From Fasciola hepatica (Eukaryota; Platyhelminthes; Trematoda; Plagiorchiida; Fasciolidae): DNA of 64,000 nucleotides. This document shows positions 22,052 through 34,270 of the stretch, in pieces. The stretch lies in NCBI GenBank assembly GCA_948099385.1, contig CANUEZ040000002.1, positions 310,001 to 374,000 of the forward strand, in the 5' to 3' direction. Position 1 is the first letter of the stretch. Each line of letters begins with the position of its first letter. Below the pieces are notes generated by a model that ran no database searches, was not told where the DNA came from, and worked only from the letters and a program-made list of their open reading frames with translations. The translations under genes were made by a program, and so were the position numbers.

Positions 22052-24375
22052 CGTATAAAAGTCAAATTTCCCCTGAATCACTAGCCCTAAACGGCTCGTA
22101 CATTCCCATTACTCCGCGAGTACGAGATCTCGGCCCACAATATTCCTGCAAGTTCACCTTTAGGAACAAGCCAACTAATGAGTGGAAAAGTCTAAGAGAA
22201 CGAAAGCCCTCATCTGCAGAACTGCTAGAAAGCGCGACAAACAGCTTCTGGCCTTTAAATCCCACGCCAGACCACAGCTCGAGTACAGCCCTCTGGTATA
22301 CACCCACGTGCTCAAATCTGACAGAATTGCGGTCAAAAGTGTTCAGCGATCTTTCACTAAGAACTTACTTGGCTCATCATACCCTTGAACTGAAAGAGAG
22401 ATATGATCAACTAAGACTTGAGCACCCGTGGCCACGACATAAAAGCTCGATTTTTATTTTCTACCCAACCTCATACATTCTGGAGGGCATACGTCCATTA
22501 CTGATCTATGCTTCACTCAAGACGCACCCTACCCTCTTCGTAACCCAAATCACACCACTAAAATCCCATACTCCAGGACAAAACTAGAGGAAAGGTTCTT
22601 CATTACCGTCTATTTCCGCATTTGAAACAGACTTCCTGAAGATATTAGGGCCTGCCAGACACTAGACCGTTTCAAAGTTGTCCTTACAAAATATTGAGAT
22701 GTTGCCAAAGTACTGAAATTAACCCATACGTGCACCACTTTGGAACAAGCCCATGAGGGTAGCCTAGATTTTTGAATAGAGAAAGAAAGCACGACCCGGG
22801 TAACATCGTTTGCAACGTCGACATCACCTACCCCATATGCCTTCTCCATCGCCAGCATATAAGTATCCCTTAGAATGGCTCACATCACTGACACTGCTCT
22901 TGTTAGATTCCCCACAATTCACGCGCTAAAACGTCTCTTATCTATCTTCATCATACTTAATTCGCTTTACTCGGTGCGAACTGACCCCATTCCCCTCCTT
23001 TATTTTGCCCTGGCGTCCAAACACTTAATCCAATTCCGGCGACCACCAATTACCTCTAATTCATCATTCTTATTCCTAGTTTTGGTCATTATTTTTGTAT
23101 TCCCATTCAATCCTAATGGCTCATAGTCCTCATTCTTCCCAAAGTGGTCTGTGTATAAATTACTAGATTTTGTTTTCACTATTGACCGTTGATCCTCAGC
23201 CGGGAGCAACCCAGACTCCGTCTTTCTATTCTTATGCTTCCAGACACCAACGGGCGCGCATCTCCCTTTCGATATCTTGGAATGATCCGGAAGTAACACC
23301 GGCGAAATATCCGGCCCACACTTTTGGCTTAAAACCTGATACCCGCCCATCATTCCGTCGCTAACACATTGACCCTGCTCTCCAGGATCACCCGCAATCT
23401 CATAGACTACTCCATCTCCACGGCTGTATGATCTCGACCAACACCTCCCGCCGGTGTGGGGCGCGGACAAATCCCCCGATTTGGCCGATGCACATCGGGT
23501 GTGCAAGATGTCTGCAATGATGTGCGGGCGCAAATAGGCCGGTGGATCGCACTTCTTGCCTCCAGAAGTAGTTTTCAGGTTGGGTGTCCAGCGCACGATC
23601 AGCCCCTTTCACTTGCACCGGTTGCGGATTAAAAAACGAACAAACAGAAAAAGAACACCATTTATATACTCGAAAAGCTGCAAACATGCTGCTATCTCCT
23701 CCAGCTAACATGGGCTATCCATCGTGCTCGCTTTCAAACTCGCCATCATAACTTGCCGCTTTTTACGCTCGGCAAAATTTACTTTCCTCGGCACGTAATT
23801 ATCGCATACTTAAAAACCCATCAACATTCTTGGCTCGTTATTCCCGGTCCACTTCCCGCAGTTTCATGCCAAACTATTCACCAGTCTTATTTGCGAACTG
23901 AACCACTCTCTATGATAAGGCCCAACCCTTTTTGCTACTTTTGCCGACATACTCGAGAACTACCGCATTTATTGCTTTCACTAACTTCCGTACCACAATC
24001 TTCAGACAGTATATGACACTGCTAAAATTATCTCTAGATATTCCCAGTAATCAGTGACTCTGTGTTTGTTTGCTTACTCTGCCAGCTCCGCTGTTCGCCC
24101 AATTGGGGCTGTCGCATTGCAATGTCTTCATCTTGCAAGGTATCGTGTCCCACATATGCACATCTGATAACCTCTTGTGCAACGGAGTTTTGTTCTGTCG
24201 CCACAAAGTGGCCCACCTTCAGTATCAAACATAAACAGATAGTCGTCTACCCGTCACTTCATCGTTTTTGCCCGCTGTGTCCGTTTTTTATACAACTGGC
24301 TCAACCGATATACGGTCACTGAACTCCAAAATTGTAATCCTCGACCGGTTTTCTTGTTTTCTATCTTATGCCACC
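22052..24375 (+). repeat. Direct repeat, copy 2: LINE family 3 RT end and 3' UTR
   Basis: Near-exact duplicate of 4313-6636 (about 99.7 percent, no indels). It starts in the middle of the RT, at the codons before SPESLALNGS, so only the C-terminal RT region (SVQRSFTKNLLG at about 22340) and the 3' UTR are present. It begins directly at the broken end of the family 2 endonuclease and ends where a diverged 3' UTR copy begins. Confidence 0.95.
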
Positions 24376-27104
24376 CAAAATTTACAGCTGCTGAATGTAA
24401 ACATGCTCGAATACCAGGACTGTGAAAAAGGGCCTAGACGTTTGAATCGCGCAAACACAGGCTGTCTATGACAGGCGAAATTAAATAACCATTCTTAGTT
24501 TTTCCGCCTTCTGCAATCGAAAAAGTAGTCCCAGAGAGTCACTGTCTATTATTGTCGCTTCTTTGTCCCGATTCCCATTTGTCCTCAGCTGTGAGCATCC
24601 CAGACTGCGCTCTTCTACTTTTTCTCTTCTTCCAGACCTTCATTCGTGCGTACCTTTCTCCCGATGACTTTAACACTCTGGAGACCACGCCAGTCACTAA
24701 CCTGGCTTGTGCATCTACCTGACCGTCGGCTATTCACACGCTACCCGACCGATGCTCCCTTGGTTACGTTCCGGGATCCCCTGGTGCCTGGTCACCTGAT
24801 CGCGGACTACCTGATACCTACTGCCGTTTGGCCCCACCAAGAAAACTCATGTCAATCCCAACGGTGTGAGGCGCGGTCAGATCCACCGCTTTGGCCGGCG
24901 CACATCGGGCGTGCAGGCCGACTGCAACGATGTGCGAGCGCAACTAGGCTGGCGGATCGCACCTCCTGTCACCAGAATTGGTTCTCAGGTAAGGTGTCCA
25001 GCGCACAGCTAGCCTCACCCACTAGCACCAGTTGCGGATTGAAAAACAATGTCCCCTGCATCTTACCGCTGCCACCCATTGCCTCCTCCAACGTTCCTGA
25101 ACAAGGTTTACCATACAACCGATCAAGTTCCACATCGACATACGCACATATACTCACTCAGCTCAGAAATGTACCCTACTATTTGCGACTACTGGCATTT
25201 ATATCCATCAACTTATCTTTTATTTGCTTGATCTGATGCCACGTTTACTCTCATTCTATTATATCCAGTTACCAGATTTTTTACCCCAAAACATAAAACG
25301 GTTTCACTGTTCAGACCTTTATTATGAATATCACAATTCTTGATATAATCCTGAAGAGACCATTCATCCACTTGGTAATTTGTATGTCACCACTAAGTTT
25401 ATCTAAACAAAACCATCATTTAAAGATTCGTTTCTCACCTGCCAACAATTCCACACAAAACGAAATGGTCCTCCTTCCAGCGCTTCACCTGCGTGACACC
25501 AGCTCTATGTTCAGTGTATCCTTCCGATGCATCTTCTCTCATTCAGCCATTTGCATTTCATGACAGTTGCATTGGCAATGAAGTATCCACAATTCAGGAC
25601 ATAAATAGTTCGATTGCCTCCTTAGCTTTTCATGTCAGACTTCAGCATATCCAGCCATGCGATCACCTGTACTTCCTGACAGCTGTTCATATGTACTATT
25701 TTTATACGACTGTATCAGTCCACTATATGTCCACATCCCGCATCCACTTTGTTACCAACTTTAGATCCTCTCATGCTACTCATCAACAAACTCAGACAAA
25801 TCCATAATTGTACCACTTTTCACTCATCTATGAATCACTGCCGCTGCTCCTCCAAGACACCATGGTCAGCCACCTGCACCACAATACATAGAAGGCTTAT
25901 TCTACACCTTTTGCTGGAAATCAACTACCTGTAATTTAGGCTGCCGTTATTCTATTTGTCCCCCCTCCCAAAGTCTAAGGTTGCACTTTCCTCAGCGTAC
26001 CTGGTCACACAATTATCTGCGCTTTCTGAAGGCTCCAGTGATGCACTACCCCCAGTTTATTCCGTCAGATAATAAACACACAAACCACTATTATGCCCAC
26101 TTGTTGTAAATTTGTATTCTCCATCTGTCAGTCTTGGAGTAACCCCCGATAAACCAATAGTTGAGAGCTGTTTCACCCAACTTTACCTATTGCCATTTTT
26201 CATCAGTCCTCCACGATGAGGCATCCACTCGAAAGAACACTGCGAAAGCAATTTCTTCAAACCTTCGCTGGAAATGGACTATACGTATGCCAAGTTACTG
26301 ACCCTCCTGTTGTCTCCCAAATGCCCCATGTCAGACTCTTACCAGCGCATCCCGTTAAGCGATTCTTTTCATGTTTTGACAGTATCGTTTATACACCACC
26401 CCACAAAACTTCATAAGATCATCGTATATCAACTCTGTCCACCCTGTTGTCAACCTGTGTTCACCAATTAACCTGAAAAGAACCCTTTATTCGAATCGTG
26501 TTTCACTCACCTGGCAACTTTCGCCACCTTGCTCCATTAAAATTTCCAGGCTCGAGCATCTACATCAACCTCTTTATAAGGGCGTCCTCCACAACCTCTT
26601 GATGAATAGTAAATACTAATTCCGTGGTTAAACGGACTGTTTCATTTACGCAAATCACCTCGTCAGAGGACACCACAAATCCATTCGGTATTACACTTCT
26701 GCTATTTTTTGGGTCATCTAGACTACAGGTTCAAGTGCATATCCTTCGTTGGCAAAAATTCTCCGTTTTTTCGTTGGCGCTTTTTCGAAGGTTTTCTTTG
26801 TCAGCTTACTCACCCCTGCAACTTTACGTCGAAGCCATCCAAAATACTGCGCTTTTTTACTTCATCCCCGCTTCACCTCATCAAGTACCTCGACCGCGGA
26901 GCTTAATTTCACTTACTCCTGAGAGGTGCCTCCGCCTGACCTTCAAACTCAAATTTGCCGGGCATTCATTCGTGCGACCACTAAAACCTATACACCTTTG
27001 TGCAGCATTTACCCAAGTGAATATACATGGAACCTTTTTGTGACCTCACTTGTATCATATGATCATGCAATCAAGCATGCTTCGGGGGTCCCCGAAATAA
27101 ACCA
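24376..27104 (+). mobile_element. Diverged LINE family 3 3' UTR copy
   Basis: 24530-25110 aligns with 5420-5960 (GGGCGTGCAGG, TAGGCTGGCGGATCGCACC, TTGCGGATTGAAAAAC). The remainder is pyrimidine-rich and non-coding in appearance. It ends at 27060-27104 in TGATCATGC, GCATGC and the best hairpin of the set (TTCGGGG/CCCCGAA) followed by AATAAA. It lies between 24375 and 27105, which correspond to the adjacent positions 6636 and 6640 of copy 1, so it is probably an insertion into an older sister sequence. Confidence 0.6.
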
Positions 27105-27530
27105 TTATAAATATTTATCGTCTAGTTTTACATCGTAACCCCTCTCGTACATTGCAAAGCTCAATTGCTTGATTACCTTCCCTTCAGGAATGTTTTTTTT
27201 ACGATATCCATGTATCCGTCAATCTAGTTTGGCTCTCCGACAGGACAGTGTTCCTTCCGTAGGATTTGTGTGAATCTATGCAATTCCCAATCCACTACAC
27301 ACTTTGGCTGAATAATTATACCCTAACTTCGGCAGGCTAGACCACCTGACCCTGAGTTAAAATTTCTCAGGCGGTACCGCACAAAGAACTTGAATGCTTT
27401 CTCTCACATTCAAAGGTTTGCATACAATGGTACAATCCTCCTGAAAACATGATTCAGCTTTCAACTGTACCTTTTGATCTTGCTTTGCAACATGCTTCGG
27501 AGTTATCCGAAATAAATTATTATTATTATT
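27105..27530 (+). repeat. LINE family 3 3' end with hairpin and (ATT)5
   Basis: Matches 6640-7022 with moderate divergence. Shared blocks include CGATATCCATGT, TCAATCTAGTTTGGCTCTCC and GGCGGTACCGCA. It ends with TTTTGATCTTGC, a TTCGGA/TCCGAA hairpin (loop GTTA) at about 27490-27508 and AATAAATTATTATTATT. Confidence 0.75.
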
Positions 27531-27544
27531 ATAACTGCTCCTAC

Positions 27545-29390
27545 CTTTTCTTTTATTTGTTGTTTTTGTTTTGTGCTTACACTCTGTGGTACAGACCCCA
27601 TACTGCTTGGTGTAGTCTATCGCCCCCCGCATATGGTTCTGCCAATAACGTATGTCCCATTGACTTATTGGACTCCCCGAAAAGCCACGCTGACTTCACC
27701 CATCTGTTAATCACTGGTGACTTCAGTTCACCCAGTATCGACTGGAAAAGAGCTGATGCCCCACCTCTGGTAAGTTCCCTCCAGATCTCCTACGGAAGAG
27801 CTCATGTGTATAGAATGTGAAAGATCTGACCAGATATCGCGCAAGACATGTCCCACTCATACTAGACCTGGTCATCATCAATGAATGGTTCCAAATAGAT
27901 GTGGTGCACTACTTGCCACCCCTTGGCAAAAGTGATCATATTCTCATCGGGTTTGATTGTATTGTGAAGTGGCTTCCTCGTCCCTCAGAAATCAAATTTT
28001 GAGATCCTTCAAAAGGACCACTTTTGATCAAGTAAGTGCATTTATCTTCTCCCAGATAAATTCAGCTGGCCTAGGTAACTCTGCTGATGAGATGGCTAAG
28101 CATCCCAGATGGTTGATTTGCTTGGCTGATGGGCTATTTGTCCCCAGAATTCGTCTTTCACAGGCCGGTAACGGCCCCCCTCTCTCCATTATGCGCATTC
28201 TAGACGAAAGCGCTGTCCTCTTTCCTAGATATAAGGCCACAGGTCCTGCCCGCGATACACGAGACTCCATAATTACCAGCAACAAGTGCAAAGGCAAAAT
28301 CAGGCCGTATCAAAACCAGTCCAACGATTTGTACTTGTTAGACCACGGACCACTGAGGCATTTTCTTTCAGTGCATGCGCAGTCTAAAGGGCACAGCTCC
28401 GACTCCACTTGTTCTCAAAGATCATGCCGCATCCCCAATCACTTCCCCCGGCCAAGTAGCCGAGGCACTCACCTCCTATATTCGTACAGTTTCCAGCTCT
28501 ATACCGATATCATCCCACCCCGTCCTGCACTCGATATCTTCAGCCATTGGTGCATTTGCACAAGGTTTCCGCCGGTTCAACTAATACCGCTCTATGGGTC
28601 CTGACCTACTCCACACTCGCATTCTCGAGGAAACCACGGGCAAATTAGCTGTCGTTTATGCACCTCTTTTTTCAGAAACGTGTTGAAGATGGAGTTTTCC
28701 CCAGCTGCCGGAAAAAAGCAGTCATCGCACCTATCTATGAAAAGAGTGGTAGACGCCTTGCTTGTCATTACCGACCCATAAGTCTAACTAGTATCACCAG
28801 CAAACTTTTCGAGCGAATTCTACAGAATGCGGTTCATTCTTGTCTGCTTAGAAAAAGGATCCTTCCCCAATCCTAGCATGGATTTCTTCCTGGCAGATCA
28901 TGCGTCACCAATATGCTCACCACCATGGATGGTCTGACAAAAGCCTACGATGATGGCCAGCTCCCACCAGCTGTAATCATCAGTTTTGCTAAGGCCTTCG
29001 ACAAGATCCCCATGCCCACCTACTTCATGAGCTGAAATATAGGGGATTACAGGATCCACAATGGACGTTTCACACAGCTTCCTTACCGACATCTTATTTG
29101 TGGTTAAGGTGGGGGAACATATTGTCTCAACCCCCGCCAGTAACCACTGGGGTCCCAATAGGGTCGGTTCCAGTTCGTCTTCTTTTTTTGCTCTTCATAA
29201 ATGATCTTCCGGCGGCCCCTCCAGCGAACATTGCCACGTAGGCAGACGATGTCACCTTCTGGTGTTCAAGCTTTGAAAACTTGCAAATTGTAGTTGATGA
29301 AACAAAACGCTGGTCCAAGGATTGGCAGCTACCAGTTAATTATGTTAGATGCTTGAGCATCTCTTTCGGAAGAGGGACTGTAACAGTTGT
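27545..29390 (+). pseudogene. pol: LINE family 1, old ORF2 copy (endonuclease and RT)
   Basis: Diverged relative of 48460-50330. The endonuclease part has LLITGDFSSPSIDW (about 27705), LILDLVIINEWFQIDVVHYL (about 27850) and PLGKSDHILIG (about 27920). The linker is at 28030-28600. The RT follows with RKKAVIAPIYEKSGRRL and YRPISLTSITSKLFERIL (about 28700-28830). Then come a DGLTKAYDDGQLP segment, ISFAKAFDKIP-like motif A (about 28980) and a decayed ADDVTFW box (about 29240), followed by LQIVVDETKRWSKDWQLPVN (29281 on). It ends near 29390, where an LTR fragment begins. Many stops. Confidence 0.85.
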
Positions 29391-29394
29391 TCCG

Positions 29395-29530
29395 ACTGTG
29401 AGTAGGGCGTGGCCAATTCAAACGAATCCCAAAACCAGAACAAGATTGATTTGTAGTTTCTACGGTACTGGATTAACAAGTTATACGCATATAAATATGT
29501 ACAAACCTCAGTTGTACGGGCACGACCTCT
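29395..29530 (-). repeat. Bel/Pao LTR end fragment
   Basis: Reverse-strand match to the element A LTR end at 55150-55300 and to 41762-41915. Shared words are GGCCAATTCAAAC, CCAAAACCAGAA, GATTGATTTGTAGTTTC and CAAACCTCA. Truncated on both sides. Confidence 0.55.
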
Positions 29531-30430
29531 AGCCACGAGGACCAGAGTTCAACAAAGATCAATGTCAGGTACCACTGTCACGGCAGTCCAAGTTAAAATC
29601 AAAATTATGCCACTTCACGTGGTCGAAATATAAACAAATACTTAAGTGTGGCGATTAATGCATGTTGTGCTTTTTTGGGAATCAATAAGATAGTGAGCAC
29701 AGTCTGAACGATACAAATATGTGACAACGGCTAGGGAGGATTTCCACGCACGTGACACCGTCCACTAAATTCTCCCATGAAACGGCCAACATCCAAGAAG
29801 AAATAGGGGTACTAATTCGCCCCAACCTACCTAGACCCTACATCAGTGCCTACGTAGGTCGCTATGGGCTTCATCAATCGTTGGCCAGTCGCAGATAAGC
29901 TTGCAGGTTTAATGAGATTGTGCTCCATCTCTCTACGTCTTAGAGTTTCTTCTGAGAATGATACGACATTATCCTTATACGAAAACGGACTTCGATGTGA
30001 TCGGGATGCGTAAACAGATAACGAAATATGGAGGGAAAGGCTGCCCGAACAAGAGTAAAGTACGTGGCAAGATGAAGACTGGGAAGTCTTGATGAACAAT
30101 CGAGATGGCTACAGGGTACTCGAACATCGGGGGCTCAACGTGTAATTTTATCACATTAGAAGTATGTTTGACTCGAAATTATACCGACTTGGACACAGAT
30201 TGAATAATAATGCAAAGGGGAGGTCACGAAAAGGGAGATATTTCTACAAAGGGCCAACGAGAGCTTGTTCAAGAGTTTCCATCACTTCACAAACAATGCC
30301 ATGTCGTGCGATAAACTAGGGTTTCCACAACTTACCCCGTTGTAAATCGTAAACACCGTATGAAATTAGACAGAAATATGCTTTAAAGACTGTGTGAAGG
30401 TTCGGGACCTACGGGGGAATGCATGAGGAA
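29531..30430. other. Unassigned stretch
   Basis: No gene or repeat recognised. The minus-strand frame at 29827-30099 has no known motif. Confidence 0.4.
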
Positions 30431-30439
30431 TGAATAAAT

Positions 30440-30970
30440 AAATTCAGCTTCATTTGGTATCAGCAGGCTTGGTTCCGTCTTGGTCTGTAGCGTCGACTTT
30501 GCCCTCGCCATTTTCACCTTCAAACAGATATATCTTACGGATGTATCGCAATACGTCTCCTTCGTTCGTTCTCACCACCACCGCGCACGACGCCATCGAT
30601 TTCTGTATGGCAGTCCTTGATTACTCCAGTCGGCTGAGTCCGTCCAAAAGTTTGGTTCCCAGTTTATCCGATAGAGGCCTCTCCTAATCATAGTCGCGGC
30701 TTTCACGGCCATTAAAGCTGTCGTTAATTCCAGCCTTGGAATGGACACCGCTTTTAGCGGAGCCACTCCCGTCTTTGCGAATAATATCTGACTGCTCCGC
30801 CCACCATTTTCATCTACCCAGCAGCCGTAAGCCACTATCCCGTAGCCTATCTCTGGTGCATCAGAAAAAAAGTGGAGTTGAGCATCTTCTGTGCACTTGA
30901 TTCCTGTCAAGCATCTTAGTATTTTGATCTCACCAAGTTGATCCAGGCTGTACAGCCAGTCACACCATCG
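30440..30970 (-). pseudogene. pol: Bel/Pao element C: RNase H joined to the C-terminal domain
   Basis: On the minus strand the sequence reads KRWCDWLYSLDQLGEIKILR, then LHFFSDAPEIGYGIVAYG and LFAKTGVAPLKAVSIPRLEL. The latter is the Bel/Pao RNase H with its first aspartate in SDA. It continues to FWTDSAD at about 30628. Directly after this it reads VIKDC and VVVRTNEGDV-like sequence followed by a YLFEGE end. That is the C-terminal domain matched by 59280-59480 in element B. The whole integrase is therefore missing by internal deletion. The frame breaks at about 30600. Confidence 0.8.
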
Positions 30971-30983
30971 CTTATCGTCTCCT

Positions 30984-31272
30984 TCATGGAGAGGTTCGTC
31001 TTAACCCATCCCTCTCTGGCACAGCGATTGCAGCAAGCACCGTCCCGGTAACAACCATGGCAAAACAAAACCTAGGGGAGCACAGAGGCTTGGGACTGGT
31101 GATAAGATTCCTCACCGTGTGGTTGGTCGTTTGGGTAGGTGCAGAGTGAGTATGAATTCTTCGCCACCGGGTCTCCATTGAAGTCAAACCGCGTATTACA
31201 TGTTTGAGCAACGCGTAGCCAAAATCACAACGGATCCCGAAATCAAAAGGCGATTATCCGTGATATTCCACG
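30984..31272 (-). repeat. Bel/Pao element C: LTR end and leader
   Basis: 31195-31270 is the reverse complement of the LTR 3' end: GATTTCGGGATCCGTTGTG, ATTTTGGCTACGCGTTGCTC, AAACATG. It matches 57315-57369 and 60365-60421. 30984-31195 follows as leader or broken gag; no motif is visible there. Confidence 0.6.
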
Positions 31273-31559
31273 ATACTAGATTATTGAATGAACAATGACA
31301 CCAAAAAGATACAAACCTCCATAATGAGATCAAAAGGACTTAACAAGCGAGAAACCGAATTACGACGTGCGAGCAAGGAGCACGTGCGTCACGCAGATCC
31401 AGAACAAGGATATGACAAGTTAGCACTCTGGGCGCGAACAAACAAAGATTGGTCCATAAAAACAAACAGTGCGTAAAGACACTTCAATAGTGTAGGCAAG
31501 CGAGTGAAGTTAAGAAAACATGGAACTGCAAAGGTTTTAGGGGAATTTTTCACGACCGG

Positions 31560-32085
31560 TCCTCACAAAGCTTGCGCTTCTTTTGTGAAAAATATCACAA
31601 AAGCTCACTCGCACACTCCATTTTCTCGGACTTCGGGATAACATTGAGCACCGTCCGGGTGCTTCAAGCCCACTTAGTGAGGTCGAATCCCTCGGCCTTT
31701 AGATTGGCGGTCAGTTCTGTCATATATAGGATAGCAGTATTTGAGTCGTCGAAGGAACACAGAAAATCGTCCACGTAGAAGTGGCCCGTTGCTCTTCCTG
31801 ACAGGTTGCTGGTTCCGCCGAAGCTATTGAGAATTTCCCGGAGAGCAAAGTTAGCACGGAAGGGGAGTGTACCGTCCCAAAGTAATGCACGGTCAGCCTG
31901 TACTCGTCTGGTGCACGATTTGCGTCGCTTTCAGGCCACCAGAGAAGACGGAAGGCATCCGTATCTTCAACGGGCATCTTTACTTGCAGAAAAGTTTCAC
32001 GTATGTCTGCAGACACGGCAACTTTTCCTGGCCGAAAACGACATAAAACCTCGACTAGTGGTGTTGTCCAGTATGGGCCCAGTAG

Positions 32086-32086
<1 letters not shown>
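31560..32086 (-). pseudogene. pol: Bel/Pao element D: reverse transcriptase palm
   Basis: On the minus strand it reads VLCRFRPGKVAVSADIRETF and LQVKMPVEDTDAFRLLWWPE (about 32060-31930), the motif A region with Asp in SADI. After a frameshift it reads HFYVDDFLCSFDDSNT at about 31785-31740, which holds the catalytic YVDD box. It continues with LTANLKAEGFDLTKW (about 31700). Both catalytic boxes survive, but the frame is broken between them and after 31600. The upstream end is cut by the (TAA)n tract and repeat R1. Confidence 0.85.
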
Positions 32087-32157
<71 letters not shown>

Positions 32158-32158
32158 G
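32087..32158 (+). repeat. (TAA)n microsatellite, about 23 units
   Basis: Pure AAT/TAA triplets. On the minus strand it is (ATT)n placed directly after the 3' end of repeat R1, the same position as the shorter (ATT) runs after R2 and R3. It is therefore most likely the expanded tail of R1. It creates false poly-Asn, poly-Tyr and poly-Leu frames. Confidence 0.95.
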
Positions 32159-34270
32159 TATATTTCTCGTCCATGGTCGAGGCGCACGCGCTTGTGCATG
32201 ATCATGGTGTAACACGTTACTCAGTAAGATGAAATATTCACAAATTCTAATTACGAAAGTCGAGAGTATCAGAGATGGAAAAATAAAGCCAGAAACAGTT
32301 TGAATGGATCATTCTGATAATGGTTTGCGCGGTAGTTTTAACCAGTTTCGAATCCGGGCTGGGCGGTGGTGCGCGGCGGAGATATCCAAAAATCGTTAAC
32401 GCAGTGCCAAGGACGCATTATGAACGAGAATAATGCAAGCCAAGGAAAACGGAGTTCCACTAGGGTTCAGCAGGTAGAGTAAATTTTGAACAAGAAGAAA
32501 GGGGGGGAGAAATTGTAATGAAGTGTAAAGGGGAAAATCGACGCATGCGAGGAGGATAGCGATCCATGAAGACAATGCAGACCCTGAATGACGGATTTAC
32601 CGGAGTTCAATAAACGGAATGAGTTTTGAAGCAGGGGGACATGAGACCGATTTCGTGAAAGTGAACACTGGAGGATGTGGGAGAAACAGCAGACCATAAA
32701 AAGGTGAGTTTAGATTCAAGATCAGTAACATGTACTATTCAGAAATGAGAAAGCGCAACTGGAGGGTCTTCGAGAAGTGGAGAGTCAGTTTCCAGCCGGC
32801 TACGGTTCGGAGGAAAGGTGGACTGTGGTAACGGATAATAAAGTGGGAAATCTCCGCATTGACTTCAGAGTTATCATGCTGTTTCACTGACAAATATATA
32901 TGTATGTGTTGACTCATTTGCCTTCAAAGTTATTCAGCGTCATTTCTGGTAGTGTACGGCATCGAATGCGTAAGTTTCGTCTGGCAGGGCAAAGTATGCA
33001 TCGGTTAATCGGCCGAGTGTGGCGATATATTAGCGGCATGCGCGTGAACTGGAATTCGTGTTGGTTGCGTTTGAAAACGCTGAACGATTTGATAAGCAAT
33101 TAGGAGTATTTCCTGTTGTGCCGTTTAATTTCGGTCCAAGGTGCTATGGTAGGTTTCACTTGAGTCTCTGTCCATACGAGCCAAAGTGGCATCCTTGGTT
33201 AGTTAATTTGGCGACTGAGATAGTGGGAGATAACGAACCTGAAATAAATGGGGATTGCAGTCTGGACGTGGTTCCAGCTGTGGGTTAAGATAATATATGA
33301 AGACAATAAATATTGGACTGGTTAGGTCTATGTGAGTGGGGCGTGGGTGAAGTTTCATTTGAGCAGTCAGTGGCACCTACTTCACGTTCTAGGTAAAATA
33401 GGCTGGCAGTGGATTTTAGCAATAGTGCTACAGGCTAACGAAGTTGCGTACACTGTTTTGGTAACTGTGAATGCATTCCAAAGGATTCATGATTTGCCCG
33501 TGAGCACAGCATCGCTCAGATACTAATAAAGACCTAGGGCTTCACGGTTAAGAGTGGTTAGAAATGATAACCCCCAGTACCGTTTGCTTACGCAGTTCGG
33601 CAACGAGGCGATAAGATAGGTTTGAAATAACAGACTATGAGCGAGTGGAACTGACACACTGTTTGCGCAGCGCTACGCCGTTACTATCTCTTTTGGTATG
33701 GTGGTTATTCTGTACTGAGTAGTTTCTGAAGAGTCTGGAAGTAGAAGGAACAACTGGGGTGTCAGTGGTGATACATTACAGACAATTAGTCACTTGCCTT
33801 TAAACAACAACGTGAGTTCGTCTATGCCCTTACTAGATAGTACTACCGTACTGAGATTAAGCTCGAGTGTAAGCAAGGAATTCTGACGTGGATGTGATTG
33901 CTTGGTTATCGTGGTATCTTCTTCGTCGTTATCGTATTGCAAAGCAGGACAACACCGATGTGAGGACTGGTTTGGGGAACCGTGAGGTGGAAATGAGATG
34001 GGTCCGAATTTTCGTCAGGGAAGCAAACTCTAACGACCTACATTCGGTGATCATGGTAGGCGACACAAGGGCCAACTTCAGGTACGGAGTTAGCACGATA
34101 TACATCCACTGGCATCCAGCACGTGGCGCTCCAAGAATGATCCACAATATTTTAGACTTCATTATTATTATTTTTTTACGGTTTTTTCACAGTCAGGTTA
34201 CCTGGCTGTCAGAGAAGGCGGAGCTGCTTTTTGTGGGCGACCGCAGCTCCCACGCCCTGGCCGAAACATG
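32159..34270 (-). repeat. Repeat R, copy R1 (about 2.11 kb, full length)
   Basis: Read on the minus strand it starts with CATGTTTCGGCCAGGG at 34270 and ends with the equivalent of CGAGAAATATA at 32159, followed by (ATT)23. It matches R2 (37639-39774) over the whole length. Examples are GCTGTTTCACTG, GTTATTCAGCGTCATT, the GGCGACTGAGATAGTGGGAG block (33214 versus 38759), GATGTGAGGACTGG (33958) and GAGAAGGCGGAGCTGCTTTT (34213). Two short stretches are unique to one copy, for instance ATTATTATT at 34160. No conserved reading frame. It interrupts Bel/Pao element D. Confidence 0.8.

Noticed and set aside
31806..32205. Poly-Asn, poly-Tyr and poly-Leu proteins
   Set aside because: They are translations of the (TAA)n microsatellite at 32087-32158 in different frames, joined to Bel/Pao RT sequence.
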